A stretch of DNA of 64,000 nucleotides, taken from positions 29,449 through 93,448 of the forward strand of contig JAPKHT010000011.1 in the NCBI GenBank assembly GCA_026646655.1. Direction: 5' to 3'. Of this stretch, positions 27,192-35,406 are shown one piece after another. The notes below the pieces were generated by a model that worked only from the letters and a program-made list of their open reading frames with translations, was not told the DNA's origin and searched no databases. The position numbers were made by a program, and so were the translations under genes. Each line of letters begins with the position of its first letter. Position 1 is the first letter of the stretch. This DNA is from JADLBR01 sp020847615 (lineage in GTDB: Bacteria; Verrucomicrobiota; Verrucomicrobiia; JADLBR01).

Positions 27192-27685
27192 TCCCAGCCC
27201 ACCTTTATGAGGGAGTTCTTCTCTCGGAGGCCCTGCAGGTAAGCCTCAAACGCCTGGCCGCTGTTGCCGTAGGTCTCGATATCCCAGAGGCCCTGGCGCC
27301 CGGTCGCCGGCAGGGGCTCCTTGAATCTCTCGACGTACTCGATCCGCCAAGCCCAGCGGCCCGGCATGAAATTCCCAAACCGAAACTCCGCGTCGATGCG
27401 CTGGAAGGGGAGATCATCTGTGCGGACCACCTCGGCCAGGAATCCGACCGCCACGATGCAGCCCAGAGGCAGCCGAATCTTGTGGATGGGCCAACCGTAA
27501 AGGCGCGAGAGCTTGTCGCTGATCCGCTCGTCGTCGCACGCCGCCGATATCTCGCTATTCCAGGCGCGGGCGGCGTGGATGGCGATGGGCCCGCGGTACT
27601 TCGTGGGCCAGCCCCGTGTCTCGTAGCGTTTGGCGCCGACGGCGATCAGGGAGGCCCATGGCTGCCAGATGGAGATGGCTTTCAC
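27188..27685 (-). CDS. ASCH-domain protein
   Basis: 165 residues from a GTG overlapping the upstream stop (GTGA) with GGGGGG as ribosome-binding site. The sequence opens VKAISIWQPWASLIAVGAKR, continues YETRGWPTKYRGPIAIHAAR, and later LPLGCIVAVGFLAEVV and WAWRIEYVERF, which is the ASCH/PUA-like pattern. ASCH domains bind RNA or modified nucleotides and are frequent in phages. Here it may recognise a base or RNA in early infection; that role is inference. Confidence 0.82.
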   Translation of the reverse strand: MKAISIWQPWASLIAVGAKRYETRGWPTKYRGPIAIHAARAWNSEISAACDDERISDKLSRLYGWPIHKIRLPLGCIVAVGFLAEVVRTDDLPFQRIDAEFRFGNFMPGRWAWRIEYVERFKEPLPATGRQGLWDIETYGNSGQAFEAYLQGLREKNSLIKVGWE

Positions 27686-28395
27686 GAACACCCCCCAAGC
27701 ACGAGCGCCTCGGCCGAGCAAGAGCGCCCACCACCTACGGCCGTACGGACGTGGACGTCGGCGCCTGCTATCGCGCCCCGGGCCCCGGCGCGACGATCGA
27801 ATCGGCCGCCGTGGCTGGCCTTGACTTGCCGGGTGCCCGAGGGGAAAAGTTGATCCTGGAGCGCCTGCCGGCGCGCGGCGCCGCGGTCCACGATGATGGC
27901 GAGCGCCATCGCGTCGGCCCCCGCTCGCTCCTCTATCTCGCCCCTGCGCAGATTCGCGCGCACGGCGTGATAGAAGCCGGCCAAAAAGCTCTTGCGCGTG
28001 GAGTCCGCCAGGCGCCGGCGCCCGACGAATCTTGAAAGCGCCAGGGAGGCCGCGCCCGCCATGAAGTCGATGGCGTAGGCGGCGATCTGGACGTCGGCCC
28101 CGGTGCCGATCAACACCAGGCAGGGCGGCGCCATGACCGAGTTCACGCGGAAAAATTCGCAGGCTGTCGATATCGCCATCTTGCGGTTGAGGCTCACGCG
28201 CTGCGGCAGATCCACCGTGATGTGGACGATGTCCTCCTCGGGTTCGCCGGCCTGCCGGACGCGCTGCAGGTCGATCGCGTGCCTGGCGGCCAGCCGCCGC
28301 GCCCGCTCCAGCGCGGCGGCGGCCTCCGCCGGCGTAGCGGCCGCGTTGTCCGCCAGCGAGAGCAGGCGGCGGATCTTGTCGGTTACGTCATCCAT
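27682..28395 (-). CDS. DUF2786 domain protein
   Basis: 237 residues from an ATG with GGAGGT upstream. The N-terminal ~40 residues (DDVTDKIRRLLSLADNAAAT) are the DUF2786 helical domain seen in phage early genes. The rest (RKMAISTACEFFRVNSVMAP, TGADVQIAAYAIDFMAGAAS, RKSFLAGFYHAVRANL) fits the larger family that follows it. Function unknown. Stop overlaps the ASCH gene start. Confidence 0.8.
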   Translation of the reverse strand: MDDVTDKIRRLLSLADNAAATPAEAAAALERARRLAARHAIDLQRVRQAGEPEEDIVHITVDLPQRVSLNRKMAISTACEFFRVNSVMAPPCLVLIGTGADVQIAAYAIDFMAGAASLALSRFVGRRRLADSTRKSFLAGFYHAVRANLRRGEIEERAGADAMALAIIVDRGAARRQALQDQLFPSGTRQVKASHGGRFDRRAGARGAIAGADVHVRTAVGGGRSCSAEALVLGGCS

Positions 28396-28420
28396 TGGGC
28401 ACCTCCCGTGTCTCCGGTGC

Positions 28421-28657
28421 TCATGTCGCGGGCCCTCCATCGGCGGCGCCGGCCTCGATCGCCCGCGCGATCTCCATGGCGCGGATCCGGGCGGCGAGGT
28501 CGGCAAAGCCACCGGGCTGGAGCTTGAGCCTGAGCCTGACGCGGCGAGAGCCGATGGAGCAATCCGCGCATATGAACTCGGCGCCCTCCCTGGTCTCCGG
28601 GCGGAGCACGCCGAAGAGCGTCTTGTCGACCTCGAGGTAGAGCTCGTCGATTCTCAC
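28421..28657 (-). CDS. Small prophage early protein, unknown
   Basis: 78 residues from a GTG overlapping the upstream stop (GTGA). Contains a Cys pair (EFICADCSIGSRRVRLRLKL) that might hold a metal, then a helical tail. No family recognised. Confidence 0.7.
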   Translation of the reverse strand: MRIDELYLEVDKTLFGVLRPETREGAEFICADCSIGSRRVRLRLKLQPGGFADLAARIRAMEIARAIEAGAADGGPAT

Positions 28658-29040
28658 GCGGGCATCCTCATCGGGAGCAGCGCCTGTCCGGTGTGGGCCT
28701 CGAAAAGCGCCCTGGGCGGCCCGGTGAGACAGTTGCGGCGGCCGAACTCGGCGTCCTGCACGGTCCGGATCTCGGCGATCGCGTGGCGGAGCCTGCCGTG
28801 CTTGATGCGGAGATAGTCCCGGGTTCCGAGAAACCTGTGGTGGATGAACCCGTTCTCCCCATTGTTGGTGGATGACATGGCGAACCTCACCAGCAGGCCC
28901 TTGCGGCGGCCGTCGCGCCGCAGCATGCGCTCCCTGACACCGAAGCGCTCGCAGATCTCCCTGGAGGGGACCCATCCGCCGCGGTCGAGCAGGTAGAGCT
29001 CGATCTGGCCGGCGAGTTGGTCTGGGTCCTGGTCTGGCAT
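28654..29040 (-). CDS. Winged-helix-like prophage early protein
   Basis: 128 residues. An N-terminal helix-turn-helix pattern (QLAGQIELYLLDRGGWVPSR, then EICERFGVRERMLRRDGRRK) suggests DNA binding. FIHHRFLGTRDYLRIKHGRL and LRHAIAEIRTVQDAEFGRRN follow. Probably an early regulator or DNA-handling protein. Four bp separate it from the DUF1018-like gene upstream. Confidence 0.75.
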   Translation of the reverse strand: MPDQDPDQLAGQIELYLLDRGGWVPSREICERFGVRERMLRRDGRRKGLLVRFAMSSTNNGENGFIHHRFLGTRDYLRIKHGRLRHAIAEIRTVQDAEFGRRNCLTGPPRALFEAHTGQALLPMRMPA

Positions 29041-29044
29041 GGCG

Positions 29045-29536
29045 CTAGAAAGGCGCATCGGCGGGCAGGGAGACCCGATTCGCTGGGGCGGCCTCCGCGG
29101 CCTTGTCCTCTTTGCGGCGGGCGCGCTCGCGGTGCGTCATGAGGTACTGCTCGATCTGCTCCGGGGACATGTGCTCCGGGGAGACCTGTTCCTCGAAGAG
29201 GGCGCCAAAGCGCTCGCGGTTCAGTTTTCCGGTGGACGAGTAGCCGGCGCGGCGGCGCCAGTGCTCGGCCTGGCGGGCGTGATTGTACGTCTGTGCATCG
29301 CGCCTGCAGAGCTCCCACTGGCGCGCCTTCTCGCCGGAGCGCGGGTCGGCGAGGTGGGCGAGGAACACGAAAAGCGCCGTGATCTGGTGCTGGGTGAGGC
29401 CTTTGGAGCTCTCGGTGCCCGTGGCGTAGAGCGTGCAGGCGCGGCGCCGGGCATCGTCGGAGGGGTCCCATCCCTGGGCCGCGCAAGCCGCGGGCCAGAG
29501 GTGCCGGAAGTACTTCGCCTTCTGTTTCGCGTTCAC
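29045..29536 (-). CDS. Mu gp16-like (DUF1018) early protein
   Basis: 163 residues from a GTG overlapping the upstream stop (GTGA). The opening VNAKQKAKYFRHLWPAACAA QG followed by RRRACTLYATGTESSKGLTQ is the pattern of the Mu gp16/DUF1018 family of short early proteins, whose role is unknown. The C-terminal half is charged and helical. Confidence 0.7.
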   Translation of the reverse strand: MNAKQKAKYFRHLWPAACAAQGWDPSDDARRRACTLYATGTESSKGLTQHQITALFVFLAHLADPRSGEKARQWELCRRDAQTYNHARQAEHWRRRAGYSSTGKLNRERFGALFEEQVSPEHMSPEQIEQYLMTHRERARRKEDKAAEAAPANRVSLPADAPF

Positions 29537-30204
29537 GATTTTGGCCGGATGACTGTGACGGGCGCGTGGTCCGGGGTCTCGCGATCGAACCGGACCGCGT
29601 CGGTCCACCGCTGGAAAAACACGTCGACGTGCCAGCCGCGGAAGGCCCCGCGGTCGACGGCGAGCAGGCGGCGGCCGCCGACGATAACAATTGAGCCGTA
29701 GGGGATACGCCCCGGGTCGACGGCGCAATGTCCCTGGCGCAGGCGCACGCCCGTGGCCGAGCGCCCGCGCCGCGTCCAGTAGTCGCCCCCGGGCTCGTCG
29801 GGCGCATAGACCGTGACGCGCGCGAGGATGGCGCCGCCCTTCGCGTGGCGGGGCTTTTCGGTGGACGGGGACGCGCCGCCCTTGCGGGGCGCCATCGGGC
29901 CGCAATCGCGCGTCGAGAGCGAGACCGGCGCGCCGCCCGCGTCCGGGGCCATGAGCAACAACAGCGCGAACCACATCAGCGCGACCAGGAGACATGCCCC
30001 GAAACGAAGCGTCTCGCGCGCGAGCCACCGCAGGTTGTGCGCGGCGCGCGGGTGCCTCTCCCACCAGTCGATGACACCCGCCAGGGCCGCTGGGATCGCG
30101 GCCAGCGTCACCACCGCGAAGCCGCACGTCACCCACGCCTGCCCGGACGCGACGCGGCAGAACACCACCGCGAGCGAGACGCCGATCAGGATCAGCGCGA
30201 TCAT
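29533..30204 (-). CDS. Membrane-anchored 3D-domain (lytic transglycosylase-like) protein
   Basis: 223 residues. Two N-terminal membrane segments (MIALILIGVSLAVVFCRVAS / VTCGFAVVTLAAIPAALAGV) and a third near LLVALMWFALLLLMAP. The C-terminal ~100 residues are a 3D domain: RVTVYAPDEPGGDYWT, ATGVRLRQGHCAVDPGRIPY, IVIVGGRRLLAVDRGAFRGW, HVDVFF. 3D domains occur in lytic transglycosylases and cell-wall proteins. An early, membrane-bound wall enzyme is unusual; it may act at entry, in superinfection exclusion, or in lysis. Confidence 0.82.
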   Translation of the reverse strand: MIALILIGVSLAVVFCRVASGQAWVTCGFAVVTLAAIPAALAGVIDWWERHPRAAHNLRWLARETLRFGACLLVALMWFALLLLMAPDAGGAPVSLSTRDCGPMAPRKGGASPSTEKPRHAKGGAILARVTVYAPDEPGGDYWTRRGRSATGVRLRQGHCAVDPGRIPYGSIVIVGGRRLLAVDRGAFRGWHVDVFFQRWTDAVRFDRETPDHAPVTVIRPKS

Positions 30205-30389
30205 TGCATCTGCTCCTGTATCCACCACCGGGCCTTGAGGAAGGCAGCCCTCGCGGCGGCATCGCGCCGGCGCGGCCCTTCGGGCGACAGGTCGCGCACG
30301 ACGCGCGCGGACCATAGCACCCACCAGCGCAGCGCCGCGTCCCATTCGACGGTGCCCGGGCGGCAGAATAGCGATTCGACGGCCCTCAT
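30201..30389 (-). CDS. Small prophage early protein, unknown
   Basis: 62 residues, basic and Trp-rich (VEWDAALRWWVLWSARVVRD). Start and stop overlap both neighbours (ATGA each). No family recognised. Confidence 0.65.
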   Translation of the reverse strand: MRAVESLFCRPGTVEWDAALRWWVLWSARVVRDLSPEGPRRRDAAARAAFLKARWWIQEQMQ

Positions 30390-30850
30390 GACGCGCCCCC
30401 TTCCGGGAGGATCTCCCAGCGCACCTGGGGAGAGCTGTCGGAGCTGGCGGCGCGAAGTATCTTCTCGCGCTGGGCGGCGGTGAGATTCGCCTGCCCGAGC
30501 CGCAGGCGGAACCCGTCCTTCGGGACGAGGATCTCCTGGCGGTCGAAAAGGAAGCCCGCCGCGTCGCCGGCGGCGGCGAGGATCTGCTGGCCTCCCTTGC
30601 TATCGGGCCGGATGGATGCCTTGAGCTTGTCCTTTGGGCAGACGACAACGACGGACATACCTCGCCGCTCGTAGATCCACCGGGTGCCCTCGCTGGCCTC
30701 GTCCTCCAGCGGAACGTGCTCGGTGGGGCGATCGAGGGCGTGGTCCCGGATGGAGTCGGCGAGCCGCTTGAGTTCCTTCGAATCGGCCGCGATGCGCGCG
30801 TGGAGAGCGTGCCCGCGGAGCAGGGCGACGGAAAGCTCGTAGTCGTTCAT
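30386..30850 (-). CDS. Prophage early protein, unknown
   Basis: 154 residues from the ATG at 30850, which overlaps the upstream stop. Helical start (MNDYELSVALLRGHALHARI), then a beta-rich middle (RWIYERRGMSVVVVCPKDKL, FLFDRQEILVPKDGFRLRLG). Function unknown. Confidence 0.7.
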   Translation of the reverse strand: MNDYELSVALLRGHALHARIAADSKELKRLADSIRDHALDRPTEHVPLEDEASEGTRWIYERRGMSVVVVCPKDKLKASIRPDSKGGQQILAAAGDAAGFLFDRQEILVPKDGFRLRLGQANLTAAQREKILRAASSDSSPQVRWEILPEGGAS

Positions 30851-31071
30851 CGCGACGCCCCCCTGGCGACCTCGGCGCGCGCCGAGAGGACGCCGAAGCG
30901 CCGCATCTGGCGGCGGGCCTCGCGCAGGAAGTGCCGGGCGCAGGCGACGCCGTCGCGGTCGGGCCCGGCCGGGCCCCTCATGCGGCGCAGGTGCCTCCGG
31001 ACGTGGCCGAGGCACCGCGTCGCCAACGCGAGCGCCTCCGCCGGTGTGGATGCCGGGTTCGTTAGATTCAT
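30847..31071 (-). CDS. Small basic prophage early protein
   Basis: 74 residues, Arg-rich and helical (CLGHVRRHLRRMRGPAGPDR, HFLREARRQMRRFGVL). ATGA overlaps at both ends. Nucleic-acid binding is possible. No family recognised. Confidence 0.65.
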   Translation of the reverse strand: MNLTNPASTPAEALALATRCLGHVRRHLRRMRGPAGPDRDGVACARHFLREARRQMRRFGVLSARAEVARGASR

Positions 31072-31229
31072 ACCGTCCTCGCTTTCTTCTGGAGCGCCCG
31101 GAGCCGGCGCAGGGCGCGGGCCCGCAGGCGCATGTGCATGCTCGCGTGATCGGCCCAGCCGCTCTCCCGCGCCAGGATCGCGGCGTCGAGGTGCCTCTGG
31201 GCCATGAAGGCCAGGTCCCGCGCGCTCAC
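31068..31229 (-). CDS. Small basic helical protein (53 residues)
   Basis: Starts at the GTG at 31229, which overlaps the MuB-like gene's stop (GTGA), and ends in an ATGA overlap with the next gene. Sequence runs VSARDLAFMAQRHLDAAILA to LRALQKKARTV, helical and positively charged. Overlaps on both sides are the main evidence that it is translated. Confidence 0.65.
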   Translation of the reverse strand: MSARDLAFMAQRHLDAAILARESGWADHASMHMRLRARALRRLRALQKKARTV

Positions 31230-32389
31230 TCATCCCCCCTGCCGCCCTCCAGCGCCGCCAGTGCGGCGTGGGCCTTGAGCACGTGCGGCCAGTCCATCTT
31301 CTTGCCGGTCTTGGCCGCGACGCGGGAGGCCCCCAGGAGGATCTTGGTCCATCGGCCGAGCCCGTCGTCGCGGATGATGGATGTCTGCAATTCCAGCGCC
31401 TCGCCGGTCGCGGGCTTGAGGCCGTAGGCCCCCGAGAAATCATCCAGGTTGGACCTGGTGGGCCTGTGGGGCATGCGGTAGGTGGTCAGCCTGCGGAGCC
31501 CGAGCTGGCGGAGCATGCGCGAGTGGACGCCGGCCTGCATCTGCTCGTCGAATGCGAGCGTGGCGGCGATCACGACGCCGCACTTGCTTCGGTCGTGGAT
31601 CTCGCGCACGAACTCCAGCGTGGCGGCGCCCCCTCGCCCCCAGGAGAACAGCAGGGCCTGGTGGGCCTCGTCGACGATGAGCACCATCCGCGGGTCGAAG
31701 GCCGAGATGATGCGCTGTTTCAGGAACCACTCGCTTTTCTGCTGCGGTGAGATTCGCAGCGCCAGGGCGGTCCAGCGGAGGAACTCGCCCAGGGTGCCGC
31801 GCGTCGGCATGCGCACGTAGATCGTGCCCCCGTGGTTGTGTTTCCTGGCGTACTCCTCCAGGGCCGTGGTCTTGCCGATCTGGGACTCGCCGAAGATGAA
31901 CACCGGCGTCTGGAAGGTGCGGGCGGTCTCGCAGACCTGCCAGACGCGCTTGGCCAGATTGGTGTGGACGTAGGGTATACGCGTGACGGTGGCCTGCTCG
32001 GTGACGATGCGGCGCAGCTTGCCGATCGCCTCGCAGAGCGGCGCCAGGCTCACGTCCGCCGCCGAGCGCCGCCCGGTGAGCGCCTGGTAGAGGGAGGCGG
32101 CGCTGTAGGGCTGGCCGCTGGGTTTCTTGATCATGGAGGCCAGATCATCCAGCGACAGGTTGTTCTCGTGGCCGTACATGTGCAGCCAGCGCAGCTCGGA
32201 GCGCTCGCCGTCGTCGAGGTCTTTGGTCGCGCGGTTGACGACGTCGCCCGGGATCCGGAATTTCTTGGCGGCGGCGGCCTCCGGACCTGGCGACTGGGCC
32301 GGGACGAGGGCCGATGGCTCGGGCGATCCGAGCACGGTCAACGCCGGCGGCGCGGGCGCCTCTGCGGTGGCTGTGGGGGTGGGTTGCAT
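31226..32389 (-). CDS. MuB-like AAA+ transposition ATPase
   Basis: 387 residues. Walker A at 167-174 (GESQIGKT, within TPVFIFGESQIGKTTALEEY) and Walker B around 235-241 (MVLIVDEAHQALL). A helical N-terminal region (46-130) contains a likely DNA-binding turn (LSLDDLASMIKKPSGQPYSA), as in MuB. MuB-type ATPases bind target DNA and bring it to the transposase, and protect nearby phage DNA from self-insertion. It follows the transposase gene by 18 bp in the same operon. This pairing is the hallmark of Mu-like phages. Confidence 0.92.
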   Translation of the reverse strand: MQPTPTATAEAPAPPALTVLGSPEPSALVPAQSPGPEAAAAKKFRIPGDVVNRATKDLDDGERSELRWLHMYGHENNLSLDDLASMIKKPSGQPYSAASLYQALTGRRSAADVSLAPLCEAIGKLRRIVTEQATVTRIPYVHTNLAKRVWQVCETARTFQTPVFIFGESQIGKTTALEEYARKHNHGGTIYVRMPTRGTLGEFLRWTALALRISPQQKSEWFLKQRIISAFDPRMVLIVDEAHQALLFSWGRGGAATLEFVREIHDRSKCGVVIAATLAFDEQMQAGVHSRMLRQLGLRRLTTYRMPHRPTRSNLDDFSGAYGLKPATGEALELQTSIIRDDGLGRWTKILLGASRVAAKTGKKMDWPHVLKAHAALAALEGGRGDE

Positions 32390-32407
32390 TGCGGGGGGTT
32401 CTCCTGG

Positions 32408-34390
32408 TCAGAGGATCATGTCGATGAGATCCTCGGTGTCTTGGGGGTGTGACGAGTCCGCCGCGACGGGCGTCTCGGAAAGTTCCTCGCCCCCATCTGC
32501 GGGGGCGGGCCGCGACCCTTCCGGGGCGTCGGCCGGTGAGGAAATCAGCGCGTCTATGTCCTCCCGCGTCACCGCGCCGGCGCGCTCGGCGATGCGTCGC
32601 TCGGCGGGAGTGTGGGGCGCGGACAGGTCCAGGGCGCGGGCGTTGTGCTCGCGCATGGCGAGCCTGCGCCTGGCCTCGTCCTGGTGGCGGCGCCGGAGCG
32701 GGGCGAGGAGCCCGGCCTCGATCTTGGCGACCCTGCCCAGGGCGCGGCGCGTGGCCTCGACATCGCCCCACCGGGCGGCGTGCACGCGCGGTGCAACGCC
32801 CAGGAAGCGGCCGCGCGCGTCGTGGCAGTACAGCGCGTGGGGGAAGAAAGGGTTGAGCGACGCGTCGACCTTCTCTCCGTCGCGCACGGCGATGCCGCCG
32901 GATGCACCGGAGCAGTCGAACCGCATCGGGTCCGCCGACACCTCGCAGTCCTGGAACGCGATCTCGTTGCCGCGGACGGTGCGCTCCTGGCGGAACTTGA
33001 ACAGGATCGCCGCGACCGCGGCCGGCGGCGCCGGGGCCAGTCGGCGCCCGTCCCACACCTCGGCGGGCGACATGCGGCGCATGCCGCCGTTGACCGGGTC
33101 GGGCACGTAGAGGCCGTCCCACCCCTCCAGCCGGTGGTCGGTGCGCGAGTTGATCGCGGCGTAGATGGCGTCTGCCTCGCGCAGATATTGGCCGAATTCC
33201 AGCAGCGGCAGGCGCAGGGAGGCCGCGCGATCCGGGGGCAGCAATCCCATGGCAACCAGCAGCGCGTCATTGTACCTGCGCAGGCCGTGCATCTGCTCGG
33301 GTTCGTCAAGCCGTGAGTTCGCGCCCGTCTGGCCCGGCAGGTCGCCCGCGCGGTTGTGCATGAGGTGGTGCAAGCTCTCCAGCGGGGCCTTCATCCTCGG
33401 GTTGCCGCGCGAGGGGCCGCGCCACTGGCAGTCCATGGCCGGGGCGCCCTGGATCCCGCCGCGCGCCACGCGGAATTTCCCGGCGGTGGCATCGTGGAGG
33501 TCGCGCTCCAGATCCTCGCCGATCTTGGCCGCGCCGTGCTCGACGACCGCCGTGGTGCCGCGATCGGGGTCGATACCGTCGCGGGCCACGACCATGGCGA
33601 GCAGGAAGCGGAATTGCGCGTCGTTGAGGTACTCGGCCTTGCCCTCGTCGTTCTTCGTCCTGACCTTGGTGCCCCAGGCGAACCGGCAGCCCGAGTAGAG
33701 GTCCAGCGCCCCGAATTCCACCGGCCTACCGCGCCGGCGCGTGTCCAGGACGTTGACCTCGACGTCGGCCCAGACGTCGTCGAAGAGGTAGAACGCGCCC
33801 GGGTAGAGGCCGCGACGCGTCCGGATCACCTTGGGGCGATGGGCGGCGGCGGCGGATCGGCCGACGCGGCAGGCCGCCAGCTCGTAGTTCGTCGGGCGGT
33901 ACCTGGGCCTCACGAGATTCCGGTAGCACCATCCCGGCGGCAGCTTCGGCCATCCGGGGAACGAGGAGTACTCCGGGATCGCGGCCAAGGCCGGGTCGCG
34001 GCTGGACCACATCGCTCGCAGCTTCACGTGCGCGCTCTTGCAGCACCGGTTCTCGCTCTCGCACAGCGTCCGCCAGAGCTCCACGAATCGCCCGGGCAGT
34101 CCCCCGCGCGCGCCCGCAGCCTTGAGGCGGCCGTCCAGCAGCGAGCGCCAGTCGCCGCCCGACGCCCGGTATCCGGCCACCCACCGGCGCACCGTCTGCA
34201 CCGAGGCGGCCAGGGCTGAGGAGGCCTCGGCCTCGGCGAGGCCGATCGTGCCCCTGGGAGCCGAGGCCACGCGGAGGACCCACGCCACCCGGGAGCGGAC
34301 GACGCGCCGCGCGTCCTCGGGCAACGCTAGGAAATCCGTGTCGCCGATTTTTGCGGCGGGCCCGGCGTCGGCAGCGGCGATCGATACCAT
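32408..34390 (-). CDS. MuA-like DDE transposase
   Basis: 660 residues. N-terminal helix-turn-helix region (LAASVQTVRRWVAGYRASGG) for end binding; retroviral-integrase-like core from ~200; C-terminal beta-barrel plus a basic tail. Core acidic residues: Asp204/205 in YLFDDVWADVEVNV, then VVEHGAAKI where Glu284 stands at the position usually Asp, and Glu338 in MKAPLESLHHLMHN. MuA has Asp269, Asp336, Glu392. The C-terminal domain includes LEGWDGLYVPDPVNGGMRRM and later MREHNARALDL. It should cut and join the prophage ends at the AGTTGAGAA sites. TGATG overlap with the upstream gene. Confidence 0.92.
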   Translation of the reverse strand: MVSIAAADAGPAAKIGDTDFLALPEDARRVVRSRVAWVLRVASAPRGTIGLAEAEASSALAASVQTVRRWVAGYRASGGDWRSLLDGRLKAAGARGGLPGRFVELWRTLCESENRCCKSAHVKLRAMWSSRDPALAAIPEYSSFPGWPKLPPGWCYRNLVRPRYRPTNYELAACRVGRSAAAAHRPKVIRTRRGLYPGAFYLFDDVWADVEVNVLDTRRRGRPVEFGALDLYSGCRFAWGTKVRTKNDEGKAEYLNDAQFRFLLAMVVARDGIDPDRGTTAVVEHGAAKIGEDLERDLHDATAGKFRVARGGIQGAPAMDCQWRGPSRGNPRMKAPLESLHHLMHNRAGDLPGQTGANSRLDEPEQMHGLRRYNDALLVAMGLLPPDRAASLRLPLLEFGQYLREADAIYAAINSRTDHRLEGWDGLYVPDPVNGGMRRMSPAEVWDGRRLAPAPPAAVAAILFKFRQERTVRGNEIAFQDCEVSADPMRFDCSGASGGIAVRDGEKVDASLNPFFPHALYCHDARGRFLGVAPRVHAARWGDVEATRRALGRVAKIEAGLLAPLRRRHQDEARRRLAMREHNARALDLSAPHTPAERRIAERAGAVTREDIDALISSPADAPEGSRPAPADGGEELSETPVAADSSHPQDTEDLIDMIL

Positions 34391-35406
34391 CAGTCCCCCC
34401 CGATGTCGAAGATGTCGTCACCGCCCTGCGGCAGGGCCGCCGGGGCGACGTCGCGCGCCGGCGTTAGCGCCCGCTCCGCGTCGGCGCGCCGAAGCAGCTT
34501 GTGCAGCTCGGCCACCGCGCCCCTCAGGTCGGTGAGCTCCCGCTCCGCGAGGTTGACGAAGCTGCGGGCCTCGAAGGCCTCGCGCTGCAGGTCCCGGATC
34601 AGCGGCCGCCAGATGTCGTAGGCCTCCTGCTCGGCGGCATCCAGCGAGCCGTAGTACGCCGCCTCGTGCTCCTCCATCCGACGGTGCTGGCTCTTGGGGG
34701 GCTCCTCCCCGTCGCCCTCCCCCTTCGGGTGGTGGCCGCCGAGCCTCGGGGGCTGCTTGGCGATCCCCCAGTCCCATGCCAGCTGCTGGTAGCTCTCCGC
34801 GCCGACGGTCTTCCTGACCGCGCCCAGCACGGCCTCGCGCCTGGCGTCGGGAAGCGCCGCCAGGCTGGCGTCGGCGTGCGCCTCCAGTATCTTGATCTTG
34901 TCCCGGGCCTTCTGCGCCAGCTTCATCGCCCGATCGGCGGTGTCGTAGGCGAATGCAAAAGTCGCAACGTTGCGACTTTTGCCGGACCTCTTCCCGGCGA
35001 ACAGGTCTTGCCACCCCCCGTGCTTGACGAGCTTGCGGAGGCGGAGCAGCTCGTGGCCCAGCAGGATCATCTTGACGGCGCTCTGGGCCATCAGGAGCCC
35101 GGAGTCGGCGTAGAGGCGGTTGCAGCTCTCGATGGATTCCTGGACCGCGCGGTCCTGGACGATGGCGGGGGTGGCGGTTGGGGTTTTCATGGGGGTCTCC
35201 TGTTCGATCTGGTCCAGCGCCTCGTGCGCGGCCCGTTGGGTCGAGAATGTCTGGAAGGTCTGCCAGCTTTCGCCGACGGGCATGCCGGAGGTCGATCTCT
35301 TGACCGACGCCCTCATGATCGATATCTTCCACGGCGCCACCGCGGAACTGTTCGCGAACGGCCCGCGGTATAGGTGCCCGGCGCTCGACCTCACCTCACG
35401 GATCAC
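34390..35406 (-). CDS. Prophage early protein upstream of the transposase gene, DUF3102-like
   Basis: 338 residues if started at the GTG at 35406, which overlaps the preceding stop (GTGA). A second start, the ATG at 35190 with GGAG upstream, would give 266 residues (MKTPTATPAIVQDRAVQESI). The core (LLMAQSAVKMILLGHELLRL, RKLVKHGGWQDLFAGKRSGK, SRNVATFAFAYDTADRAMKL) resembles DUF3102-type phage proteins. The coding sequence contains a perfect 28-bp palindrome at 34955-34982. C-terminal coiled-coil (LRGAVAELHKLLRRADAERA). Function unknown. Confidence 0.75.
   Translation of the reverse strand: MIREVRSSAGHLYRGPFANSSAVAPWKISIMRASVKRSTSGMPVGESWQTFQTFSTQRAAHEALDQIEQETPMKTPTATPAIVQDRAVQESIESCNRLYADSGLLMAQSAVKMILLGHELLRLRKLVKHGGWQDLFAGKRSGKSRNVATFAFAYDTADRAMKLAQKARDKIKILEAHADASLAALPDARREAVLGAVRKTVGAESYQQLAWDWGIAKQPPRLGGHHPKGEGDGEEPPKSQHRRMEEHEAAYYGSLDAAEQEAYDIWRPLIRDLQREAFEARSFVNLAERELTDLRGAVAELHKLLRRADAERALTPARDVAPAALPQGGDDIFDIGGD
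34955..34982. promoter_or_regulatory. 28-bp perfect palindrome, possible protein-binding site
   Basis: GCAAAAGTCGCAAC followed by its exact reverse complement GTTGCGACTTTTGC, centred between 34968 and 34969. It lies inside an early gene about 570 bp upstream of the transposase start codon. GTCGCAAC also occurs in the 11-bp tandem repeats near the right end (63707). A role like Mu's internal transpososome enhancer or an operator is inference. Confidence 0.55.
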
